Below are positions 1 through 8,712 of a DNA stretch of 64,000 bases, piece after piece. The translations under genes and the position numbers were made by a program. Numbering within the stretch: the first letter of the stretch is position 1; each line of letters opens with the position of its first letter. The notes below the pieces were generated by a model. It saw only the letters and a list, made by a program, of their open reading frames with translations. It searched no databases and had not been told where the DNA came from. The stretch is taken from positions 806,001 to 870,000 of the forward strand of contig LS483478.1 of NCBI GenBank assembly GCA_900478215.1. The letters are read 5' to 3'. Origin of the DNA: Salmonella enterica subsp. houtenae serovar Houten. GTDB lineage: Bacteria; Pseudomonadota; Gammaproteobacteria; Enterobacterales; Enterobacteriaceae.

Positions 1-95
1 CGCTCCTGCCGGAAGTGCTGTTTGACAATGGACAGGCGCGGCTGATCCGCCGTCGTCAGACCATTGAAGAACTGTTAGCGCTAGAGATGCTCTGA
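1..95 (+). CDS. lysA: Diaminopimelate decarboxylase, C-terminal end (partial)
   Basis: The last 30 codons of a gene that enters from the left edge; the frame starts at base 3 and stops with TGA at 93-95. The encoded tail (LLPEVLFDNGQ, then RRRQTIEELLALEML) matches the C-terminus of LysA, the PLP enzyme that decarboxylates meso-diaminopimelate to L-lysine, the last step of lysine synthesis in the cytosol. It converges on the LacI-family gene with only 9 bases between the two stop codons. A perfect 8-bp inverted repeat covers the lysA stop codon. The active-site part is outside the window, so the call rests on the tail and the galR neighbourhood. Confidence 0.93.
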   Translation, partial: LLPEVLFDNGQARLIRRRQTIEELLALEML

Positions 96-103
96 AGAGC
101 ATC
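86..103. other. Small hairpin over the lysA stop codon
   Basis: GATGCTCT and AGAGCATC are exact inverted repeats separated by two bases. The hairpin lies between the convergent 3' ends of lysA and the LacI-family gene. No T-tract follows on either strand, so it is more likely an RNA 3'-end stabiliser than a classical terminator. Confidence 0.5.
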
Positions 104-104
104 A

Positions 105-1124
105 TTAGGCCGGACGTTGAAAAAACGGGCCAGCGGCGACGGACTCGCGCAGAATCAGCGTGCCGGTAAAGGGCGGGATCGGGGCGACCGGCTCGCTGTT
201 CGCCAGACGAACGGCCTGATCGATCGCAGCGGCGATCATCTCCTCGATGGGTAAATAGACCGTTGAAAGCCCCGGCTCAAGCCAGGTTGCGCCCGGCGCA
301 TCGTCAAAACCAAACAGCGACACATCCTGCGGGATGCGTAATCCGGCCTGGCGCAGCGCTTTTGCTGCGCCCAGCGCCGTGTCATCATTACAGGCGAATA
401 GCGCGCTAAACATGACGCCTTCCTCGAGTAATTCCCGACAGGCGTCATAGCCGCGCGTCAGCGTGTAATCGCCGCATTTCACTCTTGCCGGTTGCCAGGG
501 AATGCCATATTTTTCCAGCGCCTTTCGATACCCCGCCAGGCGTGATATGCCGGTGGGGGTATGAACAGGCAGTGTAATACAGGCGATATCGCGATGGCCC
601 TGCGCAATTAGATATTCCACCGCCTGGAATGCCGCCGCTTCCTGCTCAAAGAAAATGGCGCGGTCTCGGGCCTGAGTGACGTTGCGATTAATAATCACCA
701 GCGGCATTTCCGTGGCGTCAATCAACGACAAAATCGACGGCTCATCCATATAGCGAGTGTAAAGAACAATAGCGTCGCACTGTCTGTCGGCCAACATTTG
801 TACGGCTTTCTGCTCTCGTTCCGGCGTATCGTGACCATCGGTGACGATCAACTGCTTGTTATGAGACTCCGCCTGGCGCGACGCCCGGCGCAACAAACTG
901 CCAAAATAGAAGCCGTCAAACGTCGAGACGACCAGACCGATACTGTTGCTGGTACGATTCGCCAGCGAGCGCGCCAGGAAGTTGGGGCGATAATCCAGCG
1001 CTTGTATCGCCGTAAACACTTTCTGGCGCGTACTTTCTTTTACCTGCCCCGTCCCATTCAGCACCCGTGAGACGGTGGCCTTTGATACGCCCGCATGGCG
1101 CGAAACATCCAGCATTGTCGCCAT
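105..1124 (-). CDS. LacI/GalR-family transcriptional regulator, target unknown
   Basis: A 339-residue LacI-family repressor. The N-terminal helix-turn-helix is clear (LDVSRHAGVSKATVSRVL, about residues 5-22), followed by the hinge helix region (YRPNFLARSLA) and a periplasmic-binding-protein-like sugar domain with the family's VSLFGFDD motif near the end. It resembles AscG, the repressor of the asc beta-glucoside genes, more than it resembles GalR. I chose the ATG at 1122-1124 because the HTH begins four residues later, as in the family; a longer in-frame start at 1217 would overlap galR. It lies 13 bases downstream of galR on the same strand and is probably co-transcribed. E. coli K-12 has no gene here as I recall. 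There is no sugar operon next to it, so ligand and targets cannot be read from context. Confidence 0.85.
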   Translation of the reverse strand: MATMLDVSRHAGVSKATVSRVLNGTGQVKESTRQKVFTAIQALDYRPNFLARSLANRTSNSIGLVVSTFDGFYFGSLLRRASRQAESHNKQLIVTDGHDTPEREQKAVQMLADRQCDAIVLYTRYMDEPSILSLIDATEMPLVIINRNVTQARDRAIFFEQEAAAFQAVEYLIAQGHRDIACITLPVHTPTGISRLAGYRKALEKYGIPWQPARVKCGDYTLTRGYDACRELLEEGVMFSALFACNDDTALGAAKALRQAGLRIPQDVSLFGFDDAPGATWLEPGLSTVYLPIEEMIAAAIDQAVRLANSEPVAPIPPFTGTLILRESVAAGPFFQRPA

Positions 1125-1137
1125 TATGCTACCCTGA

Positions 1138-2166
1138 TTAATCGGTTGTCGACAGGTGTCCGGCATCCGTCGGCGTGGATACCGAATGTCGGCGTACCAG
1201 TGTCGGACTAAACACATGAGTCACTTCCGGCGTAGGGCATTTCCCTGCCAGCGCTAATGCCAGTTCCGCCGCCTGTGTCGCCATGGTGACAATCGGATAC
1301 CGAATTGTGGTCAGCCGGGGACGCACATAGCGTGAGACCAGAACGTCATCAAAACCAATGAGCGATACCTCGCCCGGCACCCCCACGCCGTTATCATTTA
1401 ATACGCCCATCGCACCTGCCGCCATCGAGTCGTTATAGCAGGCCACCGCGGTAAAATTTCTGCCGCGGCCTAATAACTCAGTCATCGCCTGCTCGCCGCC
1501 GCTTTCATCCGGTTCGCCGAACGTCACCAGCCGATCGTTAGCCGGAATATGGCTTTCCGCCAGCGCATCGTAATAGCCCTTCAGGCGATCTTCGGCATCA
1601 GAGATGGTGTGATTGGAACAGATATAACCAATACGCGTATGACCTTGCTGGATCAGATGTCGGGTCGCCAGCCATGCCCCGTAACGGTCATCCAGCGCGA
1701 CACAGCGGTGTTCGAACTCCGGTAAAATGCGGTTAATCAGCACCATACCGGGGATTTGCTTCATTAATGAGGCCAGGTCCGCATCCGGGATCATTTTGGC
1801 GTGCACCACTAACGCCGCGCAACGATGACGAATCAACTGTTCAATAGCCTGACGCTCTTTTTGTTCGTTGTGATATCCGTTGCCAATCAGTAAAAAATTG
1901 CCGGTGTGATACGCCACCTGCTCAACGGCTTTCACCATTGCGCCGAAAAAAGGATCGGAAACGTCGCCGACCACCAGACCGAGGGTTTCCGTTGCCTGCT
2001 GGGCTAACGCGCGCGCGTTGGCGTTAGGGTGATAGCTAAGGGACTCCATTGCGCTGGTCACCGCCAGCCGGGACGCTTCGCTGGCTTTTGGCGAATCGTT
2101 AATAACGCGAGAAACGGTGGCGACTGAAACACCGGCCAGTCGGGCTACATCTTTTATGGTCGCCAT
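1138..2166 (-). CDS. galR: Galactose operon repressor GalR
   Basis: 342 residues, one fewer than E. coli GalR, to which it is nearly identical throughout. The HTH (IKDVARLAGVSVATVSRVI, residues 3-21) and hinge (YHPNANARALAQ) are followed by the two-lobed galactose-binding domain ending in VSLIGFDDVLVSRYVRP. GalR represses galETKM and galP and is released by D-galactose. A near-consensus gal operator lies 16-31 bases upstream of the start codon, which fits the known autoregulation of galR. The gene is divergent from the omrB/omrA/aas side and is followed closely by a second LacI-family gene. Confidence 0.97.
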   Translation of the reverse strand: MATIKDVARLAGVSVATVSRVINDSPKASEASRLAVTSAMESLSYHPNANARALAQQATETLGLVVGDVSDPFFGAMVKAVEQVAYHTGNFLLIGNGYHNEQKERQAIEQLIRHRCAALVVHAKMIPDADLASLMKQIPGMVLINRILPEFEHRCVALDDRYGAWLATRHLIQQGHTRIGYICSNHTISDAEDRLKGYYDALAESHIPANDRLVTFGEPDESGGEQAMTELLGRGRNFTAVACYNDSMAAGAMGVLNDNGVGVPGEVSLIGFDDVLVSRYVRPRLTTIRYPIVTMATQAAELALALAGKCPTPEVTHVFSPTLVRRHSVSTPTDAGHLSTTD

Positions 2167-2181
2167 GATAATACCTATAGT

Positions 2182-2197
2182 GGGTAAACGCTTACAT
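2182..2197. promoter_or_regulatory. GalR operator in the galR promoter
   Basis: GGGTAAACGCTTACAT matches the gal operator pattern GTGnAAnCGnTTnCAC at all but the outermost positions and is palindromic about the central CG. It lies just upstream of galR, where E. coli also has an autoregulatory site. The downstream LacI paralogue might bind it too, which is speculation. Confidence 0.75.
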
Positions 2198-2381
2198 TAC
2201 GCCAGTTTTACGGAAAATGAACGTCTGTTCAAGCTTCTTCCCCCGCGGTGCCGGGCAAATGTGACCTGCACGGGCGGAATACGTCTGTAAAGTGACAATA
2301 CAAATCTTTCGTTACAGTTTGCGAAGCGCTGTTGCGATTGTCTGCTGGCAGGTCAGCGAGTCAGGTTGATAGAGTGGTGAT

Positions 2382-2466
2382 CCCAGAGGTATTGATAGGT
2401 GGAATCAACGTCATTGTTGATCACACGAATTACACCAACCTGCGTAGAGATGCGCAGGTTTTTTTT
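2382..2466 (+). ncRNA. omrB: OmrB small regulatory RNA
   Basis: Begins with CCCAGAGGTATTGATAGGTG, the conserved seed region of the OmrA/OmrB pair, and ends with a GC-rich stem (AACCTGCG, GAGA, TGCGCAGGTT) and a run of eight T. OmrA and OmrB are Hfq-dependent RNAs induced by OmpR under high osmolarity that repress outer-membrane receptors, curli regulator csgD and ompR itself. The order galR - omrB - omrA - aas is as in E. coli. Ends are inferred from the seed and the T-run. Confidence 0.95.
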
Positions 2467-2580
2467 GTTTCGCCTGAACCTGTAACAGTAACGGATAATT
2501 TACACAACTCGTTGCATTTCCGTTTATTCCTTTGCGTTTTCGAACTGGCGATGCAGACGAGCGAAGACCACAATCAAGAT

Positions 2581-2667
2581 CCCAGAGGTATTGATTGGTG
2601 AGATTATTCGGTACGCTCTTCGTACCTGTCTCTTGCACCAACCTGCGCGGATGCGCAGGTTTTTTTT
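2581..2667 (+). ncRNA. omrA: OmrA small regulatory RNA
   Basis: Shares the 5' seed (CCCAGAGGTATTGATTGGTG) and the 3' terminator stem (ACCTGCGC, GGAT, GCGCAGGT, then T8) with OmrB 199 bases upstream; the middle differs. This conserved-ends, divergent-middle pattern is how the two known RNAs are related, so the pair looks like an old tandem duplication. It regulates an overlapping target set, including its activator OmpR. It ends 90 bases before aas, and the terminator should isolate the two. Confidence 0.96.
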
Positions 2668-2757
2668 CGTACCTATTTTGCTATCGCTCCTGTTACGCAA
2701 CTCGTGTAATCTGCCACAATTCATGTTTTAGCGAATTGTCGGCCAAAGGGAGTTGAA

Positions 2758-4917
2758 ATGCTGTTTGGTTTTTTTCGTAACCTGTTTCGCGTGCTTTATC
2801 GTGTGCGCGTCACTGGCGATGTCCGGGCGCTACAGGGGAACCGGGTCTTAATTACCCCCAATCACGTTTCATTTATCGATGGTATGCTGCTGGCGCTGTT
2901 TTTGCCGGTACGGCCTGTCTTTGCGGTATATACCTCCATCAGCCAGCAATGGTATATGCGCTGGTTAACGCCGCTGATCGATTTTGTGCCGCTCGATCCG
3001 ACCAAGCCCATGTCCATTAAACACCTGGTCCGTCTGGTGGAGCAGGGGCGGCCAGTGGTGATTTTCCCGGAAGGACGGATTTCCGTGACCGGCTCACTGA
3101 TGAAAATTTATGACGGCGCAGGCTTTGTGGCGGCAAAATCGGGCGCAACCGTCGTTCCGCTCCGTATTGACGGCGCGGAGCTTACCCCTTTCAGTCGCCT
3201 GAAAGGTCTGGTTAAACGGCGCTTATTCCCCCGCATTCAGCTTCATATTTTACCGCCGACGCAAATACCGATGCCGGAAGCGCCGCGCGCGCGCGACAGG
3301 CGTAAGATAGCAGGTGAGATGCTGCATCAGATCATGATGGAAGCACGTATGGCGGTGCGCCCGCGCGAGACGTTATACGAATCGTTGCTGGCGGCACAAT
3401 ATCGTTACGGCGCGGGTAAAAACTGTATTGAGGACATCAACTTTACGCCGGATACGTATCGTAAATTACTGACCAAGACGCTTTTTGTCGGCCGGATTCT
3501 GGAAAAGTACAGTGTTGAGGGCGAGAAAATCGGTTTAATGCTGCCGAATGCCGCTATCAGCGCGGCGGTGATTTTCGGCGCGGTTTCTCGTCGCCGCATT
3601 CCTGCCATGATGAACTACACGGCGGGGGTAAAAGGGCTGACCAGCGCGATTACCGCGGCGGAAATTAAAACGATTTTTACCTCCCGCCAGTTCCTCGATA
3701 AAGGTAAATTGTGGCATCTGCCGGAACAACTAACGCAGGTTCGCTGGGTTTACCTGGAGGATTTAAAAGCGGACGTCACACCCGCCGACAAGCTGTGGAT
3801 TTTTGCCCACCTCCTGGCGCCGCGACTGGCGCAGGTAAAACAGCAGCCGGAAGACGCGGCGATCATTCTTTTTACCTCCGGCTCGGAAGGGCACCCGAAA
3901 GGGGTGGTACACAGCCATAAAAGCATTCTGGCGAACGTCGAGCAGATAAAAACGATTGCGGATTTCACTGCCAATGACCGTTTTATGTCGGCGCTGCCGC
4001 TCTTTCACTCGTTCGGTTTGACGGTGGGTCTGTTTACGCCGCTGTTGACCGGCGCAGAAGTGTTTCTTTATCCCAGTCCGCTGCACTACCGCATTGTACC
4101 GGAACTGGTCTATGACCGTAACTGTACCGTGCTGTTTGGTACATCAACCTTCCTCGGTAACTATGCGCGTTTTGCCAATCCGTATGATTTTTATCGCCTG
4201 CGCTATGTGGTGGCCGGTGCGGAAAAACTTCAGGAGAGTACCAAACAACTGTGGCAGGATAAATTCGGTCTGCGCATTCTTGAGGGCTACGGGGTCACGG
4301 AATGCGCGCCAGTGGTATCGATTAACGTGCCGATGGCGGCTAAGCCTGGCACTGTTGGCCGCATTCTGCCAGGAATGGACGCTCGTCTGCTGGCGGTGCC
4401 CGGTATTGAAAACGGCGGTCGCCTACAGCTTAAAGGGCCGAATATCATGAATGGCTATCTGCGCGTGGAAAAACCGGGCATGCTGGAGGTGCCGTCGGCG
4501 GAAAACGCCCGAGGCGAAACCGAGCGCGGCTGGTACGATACGGGCGACATTGTACGCTTCGATGAAAATGGTTTTGTGCAGATTCAGGGGCGCGCGAAGC
4601 GCTTTGCGAAAATTGCTGGTGAAATGGTTTCGCTGGAGATGGTCGAGCAACTGGCGCTTGGCGTTTCGGCGGACAAAATGCACGCGACAGCCATTAAAAG
4701 CGATGCCAGCAAAGGTGAAGCGCTGGTGCTATTTACGACTGACAGCGAACTTACCCGCGAAAAGTTGCAGCACTATGCCCGTGAACACGGTATTCCGGAA
4801 CTTGCCGTCCCGCGCGATATCCGTTATCTGAAACAGCTTCCCTTACTTGGCAGCGGGAAACCCGATTTTGTGACGCTGAAAAGTTGGGTGGATGCGCCGG
4901 AACAACATCATGAGTGA
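2758..4917 (+). CDS. aas: 2-acyl-glycerophospho-ethanolamine acyltransferase / acyl-ACP synthetase
   Basis: 719 residues, the same length as E. coli Aas. The N-terminal domain has the glycerolipid acyltransferase HX4D motif (NHVSFID; His36, Asp41) and a PEGR motif; the C-terminal half is an AMP-forming ligase with the P-loop TSGSEGHPKG and the YDTGD and GRAKR motifs. The inner-membrane enzyme reacylates lysophosphatidylethanolamine left over from lipoprotein N-acylation and can ligate exogenous fatty acids to ACP. A GGGAG ribosome site precedes the ATG. Its stop overlaps the lplT start by eight bases, so the two are translated together: LplT brings in the lysolipid and Aas repairs it. Confidence 0.97.
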   Translation: MLFGFFRNLFRVLYRVRVTGDVRALQGNRVLITPNHVSFIDGMLLALFLPVRPVFAVYTSISQQWYMRWLTPLIDFVPLDPTKPMSIKHLVRLVEQGRPVVIFPEGRISVTGSLMKIYDGAGFVAAKSGATVVPLRIDGAELTPFSRLKGLVKRRLFPRIQLHILPPTQIPMPEAPRARDRRKIAGEMLHQIMMEARMAVRPRETLYESLLAAQYRYGAGKNCIEDINFTPDTYRKLLTKTLFVGRILEKYSVEGEKIGLMLPNAAISAAVIFGAVSRRRIPAMMNYTAGVKGLTSAITAAEIKTIFTSRQFLDKGKLWHLPEQLTQVRWVYLEDLKADVTPADKLWIFAHLLAPRLAQVKQQPEDAAIILFTSGSEGHPKGVVHSHKSILANVEQIKTIADFTANDRFMSALPLFHSFGLTVGLFTPLLTGAEVFLYPSPLHYRIVPELVYDRNCTVLFGTSTFLGNYARFANPYDFYRLRYVVAGAEKLQESTKQLWQDKFGLRILEGYGVTECAPVVSINVPMAAKPGTVGRILPGMDARLLAVPGIENGGRLQLKGPNIMNGYLRVEKPGMLEVPSAENARGETERGWYDTGDIVRFDENGFVQIQGRAKRFAKIAGEMVSLEMVEQLALGVSADKMHATAIKSDASKGEALVLFTTDSELTREKLQHYAREHGIPELAVPRDIRYLKQLPLLGSGKPDFVTLKSWVDAPEQHHE

Positions 4918-6106
4918 GTCAGTACGTACTAACGCCTCCATCTGGTCGAAAGGGATGCTGTCGGTGATTGTCGCGCAGTTTCTCTCGGCTTTTGGCGATA
5001 ATGCGCTGCTGTTTGCGACGCTGGCGTTGCTGAAAGCCCAGTTTTACCCGGACTGGAGCCAGCCTGTTCTGCAAATGGTGTTTGTGGGCGCTTACATTCT
5101 TTTTGCGCCGTTTGTCGGTCAGATAGCGGACAGCTTTGCCAAAGGCCGGGTGATGATGGTCGCCAATGGCCTTAAACTGGCGGGGGCGGCAGGTATCTGC
5201 CTCGGCATGAATCCTTTTGTTGGTTATACGTTGGTCGGGATCGGCGCGGCGGCGTATTCTCCGGCGAAATACGGTATTCTGGGCGAACTGACGACGGGCG
5301 ATAAGCTGGTAAAAGCCAATGGTCTGATGGAAGCCTCTACTATTGCGGCGATTTTGCTCGGTTCCGTCGCTGGCGGCGTATTGGCCGACTGGCATGTCAT
5401 CGCCGCGCTGGTTGCCTGTGCGTTGGCCTACGCGGGCGCAGTGGCGGCGAACCTGTTTATTCCGAAGCTTGTGGCGGCGCGTCCAGGACAATCCTGGCGG
5501 TTGGCGGCGATGGCGCGTAGTTTCTTCTGCGCGTGCGTTGTCCTTTGGCGTAACGGTGAAACGCGTTTTTCGCTGGTGGGGACCGGGTTATTCTGGGGCG
5601 CAGGCGTGACGCTGCGTTTTCTGCTGGTGCTATGGGTGCCGGTGGCGCTGGGCATTACGGATAACGCCACGCCGACTTACCTGAACGCCATGGTGGCGGT
5701 AGGCATTGTGGCCGGCGCGGGCGCGGCGGCAAAACTGGTGACGCTGGAGACCGTATCGCGCTGTATGCCCGCCGGGATTTTGATTGGCGTTGTGGTTGCG
5801 ATCTTCTCATTACAGCACGCATTGCTGCCTGCTTATGCCTTATTGCTGTTGATAGGTATGCTGGGCGGCTTTTTTGTGGTGCCGCTCAACGCCTTGCTAC
5901 AGGAGCGCGGTAAGAAGAGCGTTGGCGCCGGGAATGCCATTGCCGTACAAAATCTGGGCGAGAATAGCGCCATGCTATTAATGTTGGGACTGTACTCGTT
6001 GGCGGTGCTGGTTGGCGTTCCGGCAGTGGCGATAGGCATCGGCTTTGGCGTGCTGTTCGCGCTGGCGATCGCGGCGCTGTGGATCTGGCAGCGCCGGCAG
6101 GCATAA
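4910..6106 (+). CDS. lplT: Lysophospholipid transporter LplT
   Basis: 398 residues with about twelve hydrophobic segments, a major-facilitator-superfamily protein that flips lysophosphatidylethanolamine across the inner membrane to Aas. I start at the ATG inside the end of aas (MSESVRTNASIWSKGM), matching the E. coli N-terminus; an ATG six codons earlier is in frame but has no family support. The GDNALLFATLALLK stretch near the N-terminus is characteristic. In some other bacteria lplT and aas are fused, which agrees with the eight-base overlap here. A REP element follows directly. Confidence 0.96.
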   Translation: MSESVRTNASIWSKGMLSVIVAQFLSAFGDNALLFATLALLKAQFYPDWSQPVLQMVFVGAYILFAPFVGQIADSFAKGRVMMVANGLKLAGAAGICLGMNPFVGYTLVGIGAAAYSPAKYGILGELTTGDKLVKANGLMEASTIAAILLGSVAGGVLADWHVIAALVACALAYAGAVAANLFIPKLVAARPGQSWRLAAMARSFFCACVVLWRNGETRFSLVGTGLFWGAGVTLRFLLVLWVPVALGITDNATPTYLNAMVAVGIVAGAGAAAKLVTLETVSRCMPAGILIGVVVAIFSLQHALLPAYALLLLIGMLGGFFVVPLNALLQERGKKSVGAGNAIAVQNLGENSAMLLMLGLYSLAVLVGVPAVAIGIGFGVLFALAIAALWIWQRRQA

Positions 6107-6120
6107 TACTGAATGGATAT

Positions 6121-6190
6121 GCCGGGTGGCGAGTGCGCGTTATCCGGCTTACCTTGTCTCTGTAAGTCCGGAAGCGTAGCGCCACCGGGC
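6121..6190. repeat. REP/BIME element between lplT and tas
   Basis: GCCGGGTGGC at one end pairs with GCCACCGGGC at the other, with a second GTTATCCGGC / GTCCGGAAG motif between: two inverted REP units. It separates the convergent lplT and tas genes, the usual place for such elements, where they protect mRNA 3' ends and may bind gyrase or IHF. Confidence 0.85.
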
Positions 6191-6198
6191 ACTGACCA

Positions 6199-7239
6199 TC
6201 ATGGCGCCGGATAGGTATAAATCTGATGCGCCGCCTCAATCTCCGCCAGGACCTCTTCGCTTAACGTCAGATGCAGACTTTCCACATTCGTCTTGAGCTG
6301 TGCCATCGTGGTTGCGCCCAGTAACGTACTGGCGACAAACGGCTGGCGGCGAACAAAGGCCAGCGCCATCTGCGCCGGATCAAGATTGTGACGTTTCGCG
6401 ATGTCGACGTAGGCGGCGACGGCTTTTTGCGCCTGCTCGCCGCTGTAACGCGTGAAGCGGCTGAACAAGGTATTCCGCGCGCCTGCGGGTTTGGCCCCGT
6501 TCAGGTATTTACCGGTTAATGTGCCAAACGCCAGACAGGAATAGGCGAGCAATTCAACGCCTTCATACTGGCTGACTTCCGCCAGCCCGACCTCGTAGCT
6601 GCGGTTTAACAGGCTATAGGGGTTCTGGATAGCGACAATACGCGGCAGGTCATGTTTTTCCGCCAGATGCAGATAGCGCATAACGCCAAACGCTGTCTCA
6701 TTTGAAACGCCAATATAACGAATCTTACCTGCTCGCTGAAACTCACTTAGCGCATCTAACGTCTCCAGTAGACTTACTACTGGCGTGGAGTCTGTCCAGC
6801 TATAGCCGAGTTTACCGAAGCAGTTAGTGGGTCGCTGCGGCCAGTGCACCTGATACAAATCCAGGTAGTCGGTCTGCAATCGGGTCAAACTGTCGTGTAG
6901 CGCTTCGCGAATATTTTTACGATCCAGCGCCTGATGAGGTCGGATGCCTTGATCATTATGACGTGCCGGTCCGCTGACTTTGCTGGCGATGATCAGTTTT
7001 TCACGGTTGCCGCGTTTGGCGAGCCAGTTACCGATATAGGATTCCGTCAGCCCTTGGGTTTCCGGGCGCGGCGGTACCGGATACATCTCGGCGGCGTCGA
7101 TAAGATTAATGCCATTTGCGACGGCATAGTCGAGCTGTGCGTGAGCGTCGGCTTCGCTGTTTTGTTCACCAAATGTCATTGTGCCCAGCCCTAGCGTACT
7201 TACTTCGAGCGAGCTGTGGGGTATACGGTGATAGTGCAT
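6199..7239 (-). CDS. tas: Aldo/keto reductase Tas
   Basis: 346 residues, full length, with the (beta/alpha)8 aldo-keto reductase signatures: NLIDAAEMYP (catalytic Asp and Tyr), IIASKVSGP (Lys), YQVHWPQ (His), and a C-terminal NADP-binding stretch LLGATTMAQLKTNVESL. In E. coli tas on a plasmid suppressed a tyrosine auxotroph, hence the name; the natural substrate is not known. It is transcribed away from ygdR, 190 bases downstream of it on the same strand, and converges on lplT. Confidence 0.94.
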   Translation of the reverse strand: MHYHRIPHSSLEVSTLGLGTMTFGEQNSEADAHAQLDYAVANGINLIDAAEMYPVPPRPETQGLTESYIGNWLAKRGNREKLIIASKVSGPARHNDQGIRPHQALDRKNIREALHDSLTRLQTDYLDLYQVHWPQRPTNCFGKLGYSWTDSTPVVSLLETLDALSEFQRAGKIRYIGVSNETAFGVMRYLHLAEKHDLPRIVAIQNPYSLLNRSYEVGLAEVSQYEGVELLAYSCLAFGTLTGKYLNGAKPAGARNTLFSRFTRYSGEQAQKAVAAYVDIAKRHNLDPAQMALAFVRRQPFVASTLLGATTMAQLKTNVESLHLTLSEEVLAEIEAAHQIYTYPAP

Positions 7240-7429
7240 AGCCGTTTCCTTTTTATTATGAAGTCAGAAATTCCCGACAAAGGACAATAAAAATGGCAGA
7301 GGGAAGGCAAAAGGGAAAGTAAAATTGCAGGCTGCGCGGCGTAATTGTTACCGGGCGTGGTCGCCACGCACCGTTACGGGACGCAGCCTGAAGGCTTGCA
7401 GAACGCTGACCTCGATCACAGGCGACCGC

Positions 7430-7648
7430 TTAACGTTCGATGATTTGAGACACTTCGTCACGGTTGATTTGCATCTCGTTTCCCTGTGCATCGGTATAGC
7501 TGACCAGACCGGTATCATCGTCAACTTGCGGTTTTCCATCGGTCAGGATCATACGACCATCTTTCGTTGCCATTACATAATCGCTGCTGCATCCGGATAC
7601 CGCAAAAGCCAATCCTACTGCGGAAATTACAACTGCCCATTTTTTCAT
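7430..7648 (-). CDS. ygdR: Small DUF903 lipoprotein YgdR
   Basis: 72 residues. A lysine-rich start and hydrophobic signal end in the lipobox VSGC, so Cys20 should be lipidated by Lgt (coded at 13.1 kb) after export. The mature part is a short beta-rich domain (YVMATKDGRMILTDGKP) of the DUF903 family, whose role is unknown. A paralogue, YgdI, is coded at 37.0 kb with the same architecture. Upstream, the promoter region holds a 14-bp direct repeat. Confidence 0.93.
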   Translation of the reverse strand: MKKWAVVISAVGLAFAVSGCSSDYVMATKDGRMILTDGKPQVDDDTGLVSYTDAQGNEMQINRDEVSQIIER

Positions 7649-7672
7649 CCGTTTGTCCTCACGTAGCCTGCA

Positions 7673-7712
7673 TCTGATAATAGTCTGTTAATCATATGTC
7701 TGATAATAGTCT
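7673..7712. repeat. 14-bp direct repeat upstream of ygdR
   Basis: TCTGATAATAGTCT occurs exactly twice, at 7673-7686 and 7699-7712, so the start-to-start distance is 26 bp or about 2.5 helical turns. Each copy contains TGATAATAGT, which on either strand could overlap a -10 box. It lies 24 bases upstream of the ygdR start, so it may be a regulator's paired site or a small tandem duplication. Confidence 0.6.
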
Positions 7713-7817
7713 AGTAATAACGCGCAGCTCTGCATGTCGGAAGCAGCAAAATCTTAATCTGTGAGAAGAAAGGAAATAAAGTGAGTATTCGCTCCCCGGC
7801 GGGGGAGCGAGACAGGA

Positions 7818-8531
7818 TTACAGCGGATTCTTTTTACTGCGCAACAGATTCAGGCTCTCTACTGCGATAGAGAAGAACATGGCGAAATAGATATACCCTT
7901 TCGGAACGTGAACGTCGAAACTTTCCAGAATCAGGGTAAAGCCAACCAGGATCAGAAAGGAGAGCGCCAGCATTTTTACCGACGGATGACGATCGACAAA
8001 CTCGCCGATGGGCCGTGCCGCAAACATCATGACGCCCACGGCAATGACGACCGCCGCCATCATAATAAAAAGATGATCGGAGAGGCCAACCGCTGTGATA
8101 ACTGAATCAAGGCTGAAAATAATATCCAGCAGCATAATCTGCACTATTGCGCCCAGGAAAGAAGAAACACGGGTTTTTAACCCTTCTTCTTCGCCTTCGA
8201 TGGACTCATGAATCTCCTTGCTGGCTTTCCAGATTAAAAATAACCCACCCAGTAAAAGAATGAGATCGCGGGCGGAAATCGCTTCGCCGAAAAGCTCAAA
8301 CAGCGGATTAGTCAGGCGAGTCACCCAGGCAATGGACGCCAGCAACGCCAGACGCATTACCATCGCCGCCGCCAGTCCAAGCCGCCGTGCGTGGTTCCGC
8401 TGCGCCGTAGGAAGTTTTGCTACCACCAGAGAAAGAAAAATAATGTTGTCGATCCCAAGAACAATCTCCAGCAGCGTCAGCGTACCGAGCGCCAGCCAGG
8501 CATTGGGATCGGTTATCCATGCAAATAACAT
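7818..8531 (-). CDS. ygdQ: TerC-family integral membrane protein YgdQ
   Basis: 237 residues with about seven membrane helices. The family's acidic membrane motifs are present: LEIVLGIDNIIFLSLV near residue 23 and LDIIFSLDSVITAVGL near residue 128, each with Asp or Glu inside a helix, as in TerC-like proteins linked to metal (mainly Mn) export. The start at MLFAWITDPNAW matches E. coli; an in-frame ATG six codons upstream is less likely. It follows mutH on the same strand at 181 bases. The function in enterobacteria is inferred from the family. Confidence 0.93.
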   Translation of the reverse strand: MLFAWITDPNAWLALGTLTLLEIVLGIDNIIFLSLVVAKLPTAQRNHARRLGLAAAMVMRLALLASIAWVTRLTNPLFELFGEAISARDLILLLGGLFLIWKASKEIHESIEGEEEGLKTRVSSFLGAIVQIMLLDIIFSLDSVITAVGLSDHLFIMMAAVVIAVGVMMFAARPIGEFVDRHPSVKMLALSFLILVGFTLILESFDVHVPKGYIYFAMFFSIAVESLNLLRSKKNPL

Positions 8532-8712
8532 CGAACAAAGTCCTGCCAAAAAAAGAAGCGGTAATTATAGGCCCGTCGAGTGACGGGCGAAAGCCCAGGC
8601 TGAATTTGCGCAACCAGGAACGGTGTAAAATAGCGGCGACAATACGCTTACGTTTATCGGGTATCGGCCCGATGCGTAGCCATAGCGGAGGCGCGTTTGA
8701 GCGTAGCGGATG

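Noticed and set aside
2332..2641. Short frames on both strands across omrB and omrA
   Set aside because: They cover two known sRNAs and have no start context; the sequence is constrained as RNA.
4919..5491. 190-codon antisense frame in lplT
   Set aside because: Arg/His-rich composition typical of the antisense strand; lplT is intact and conserved.
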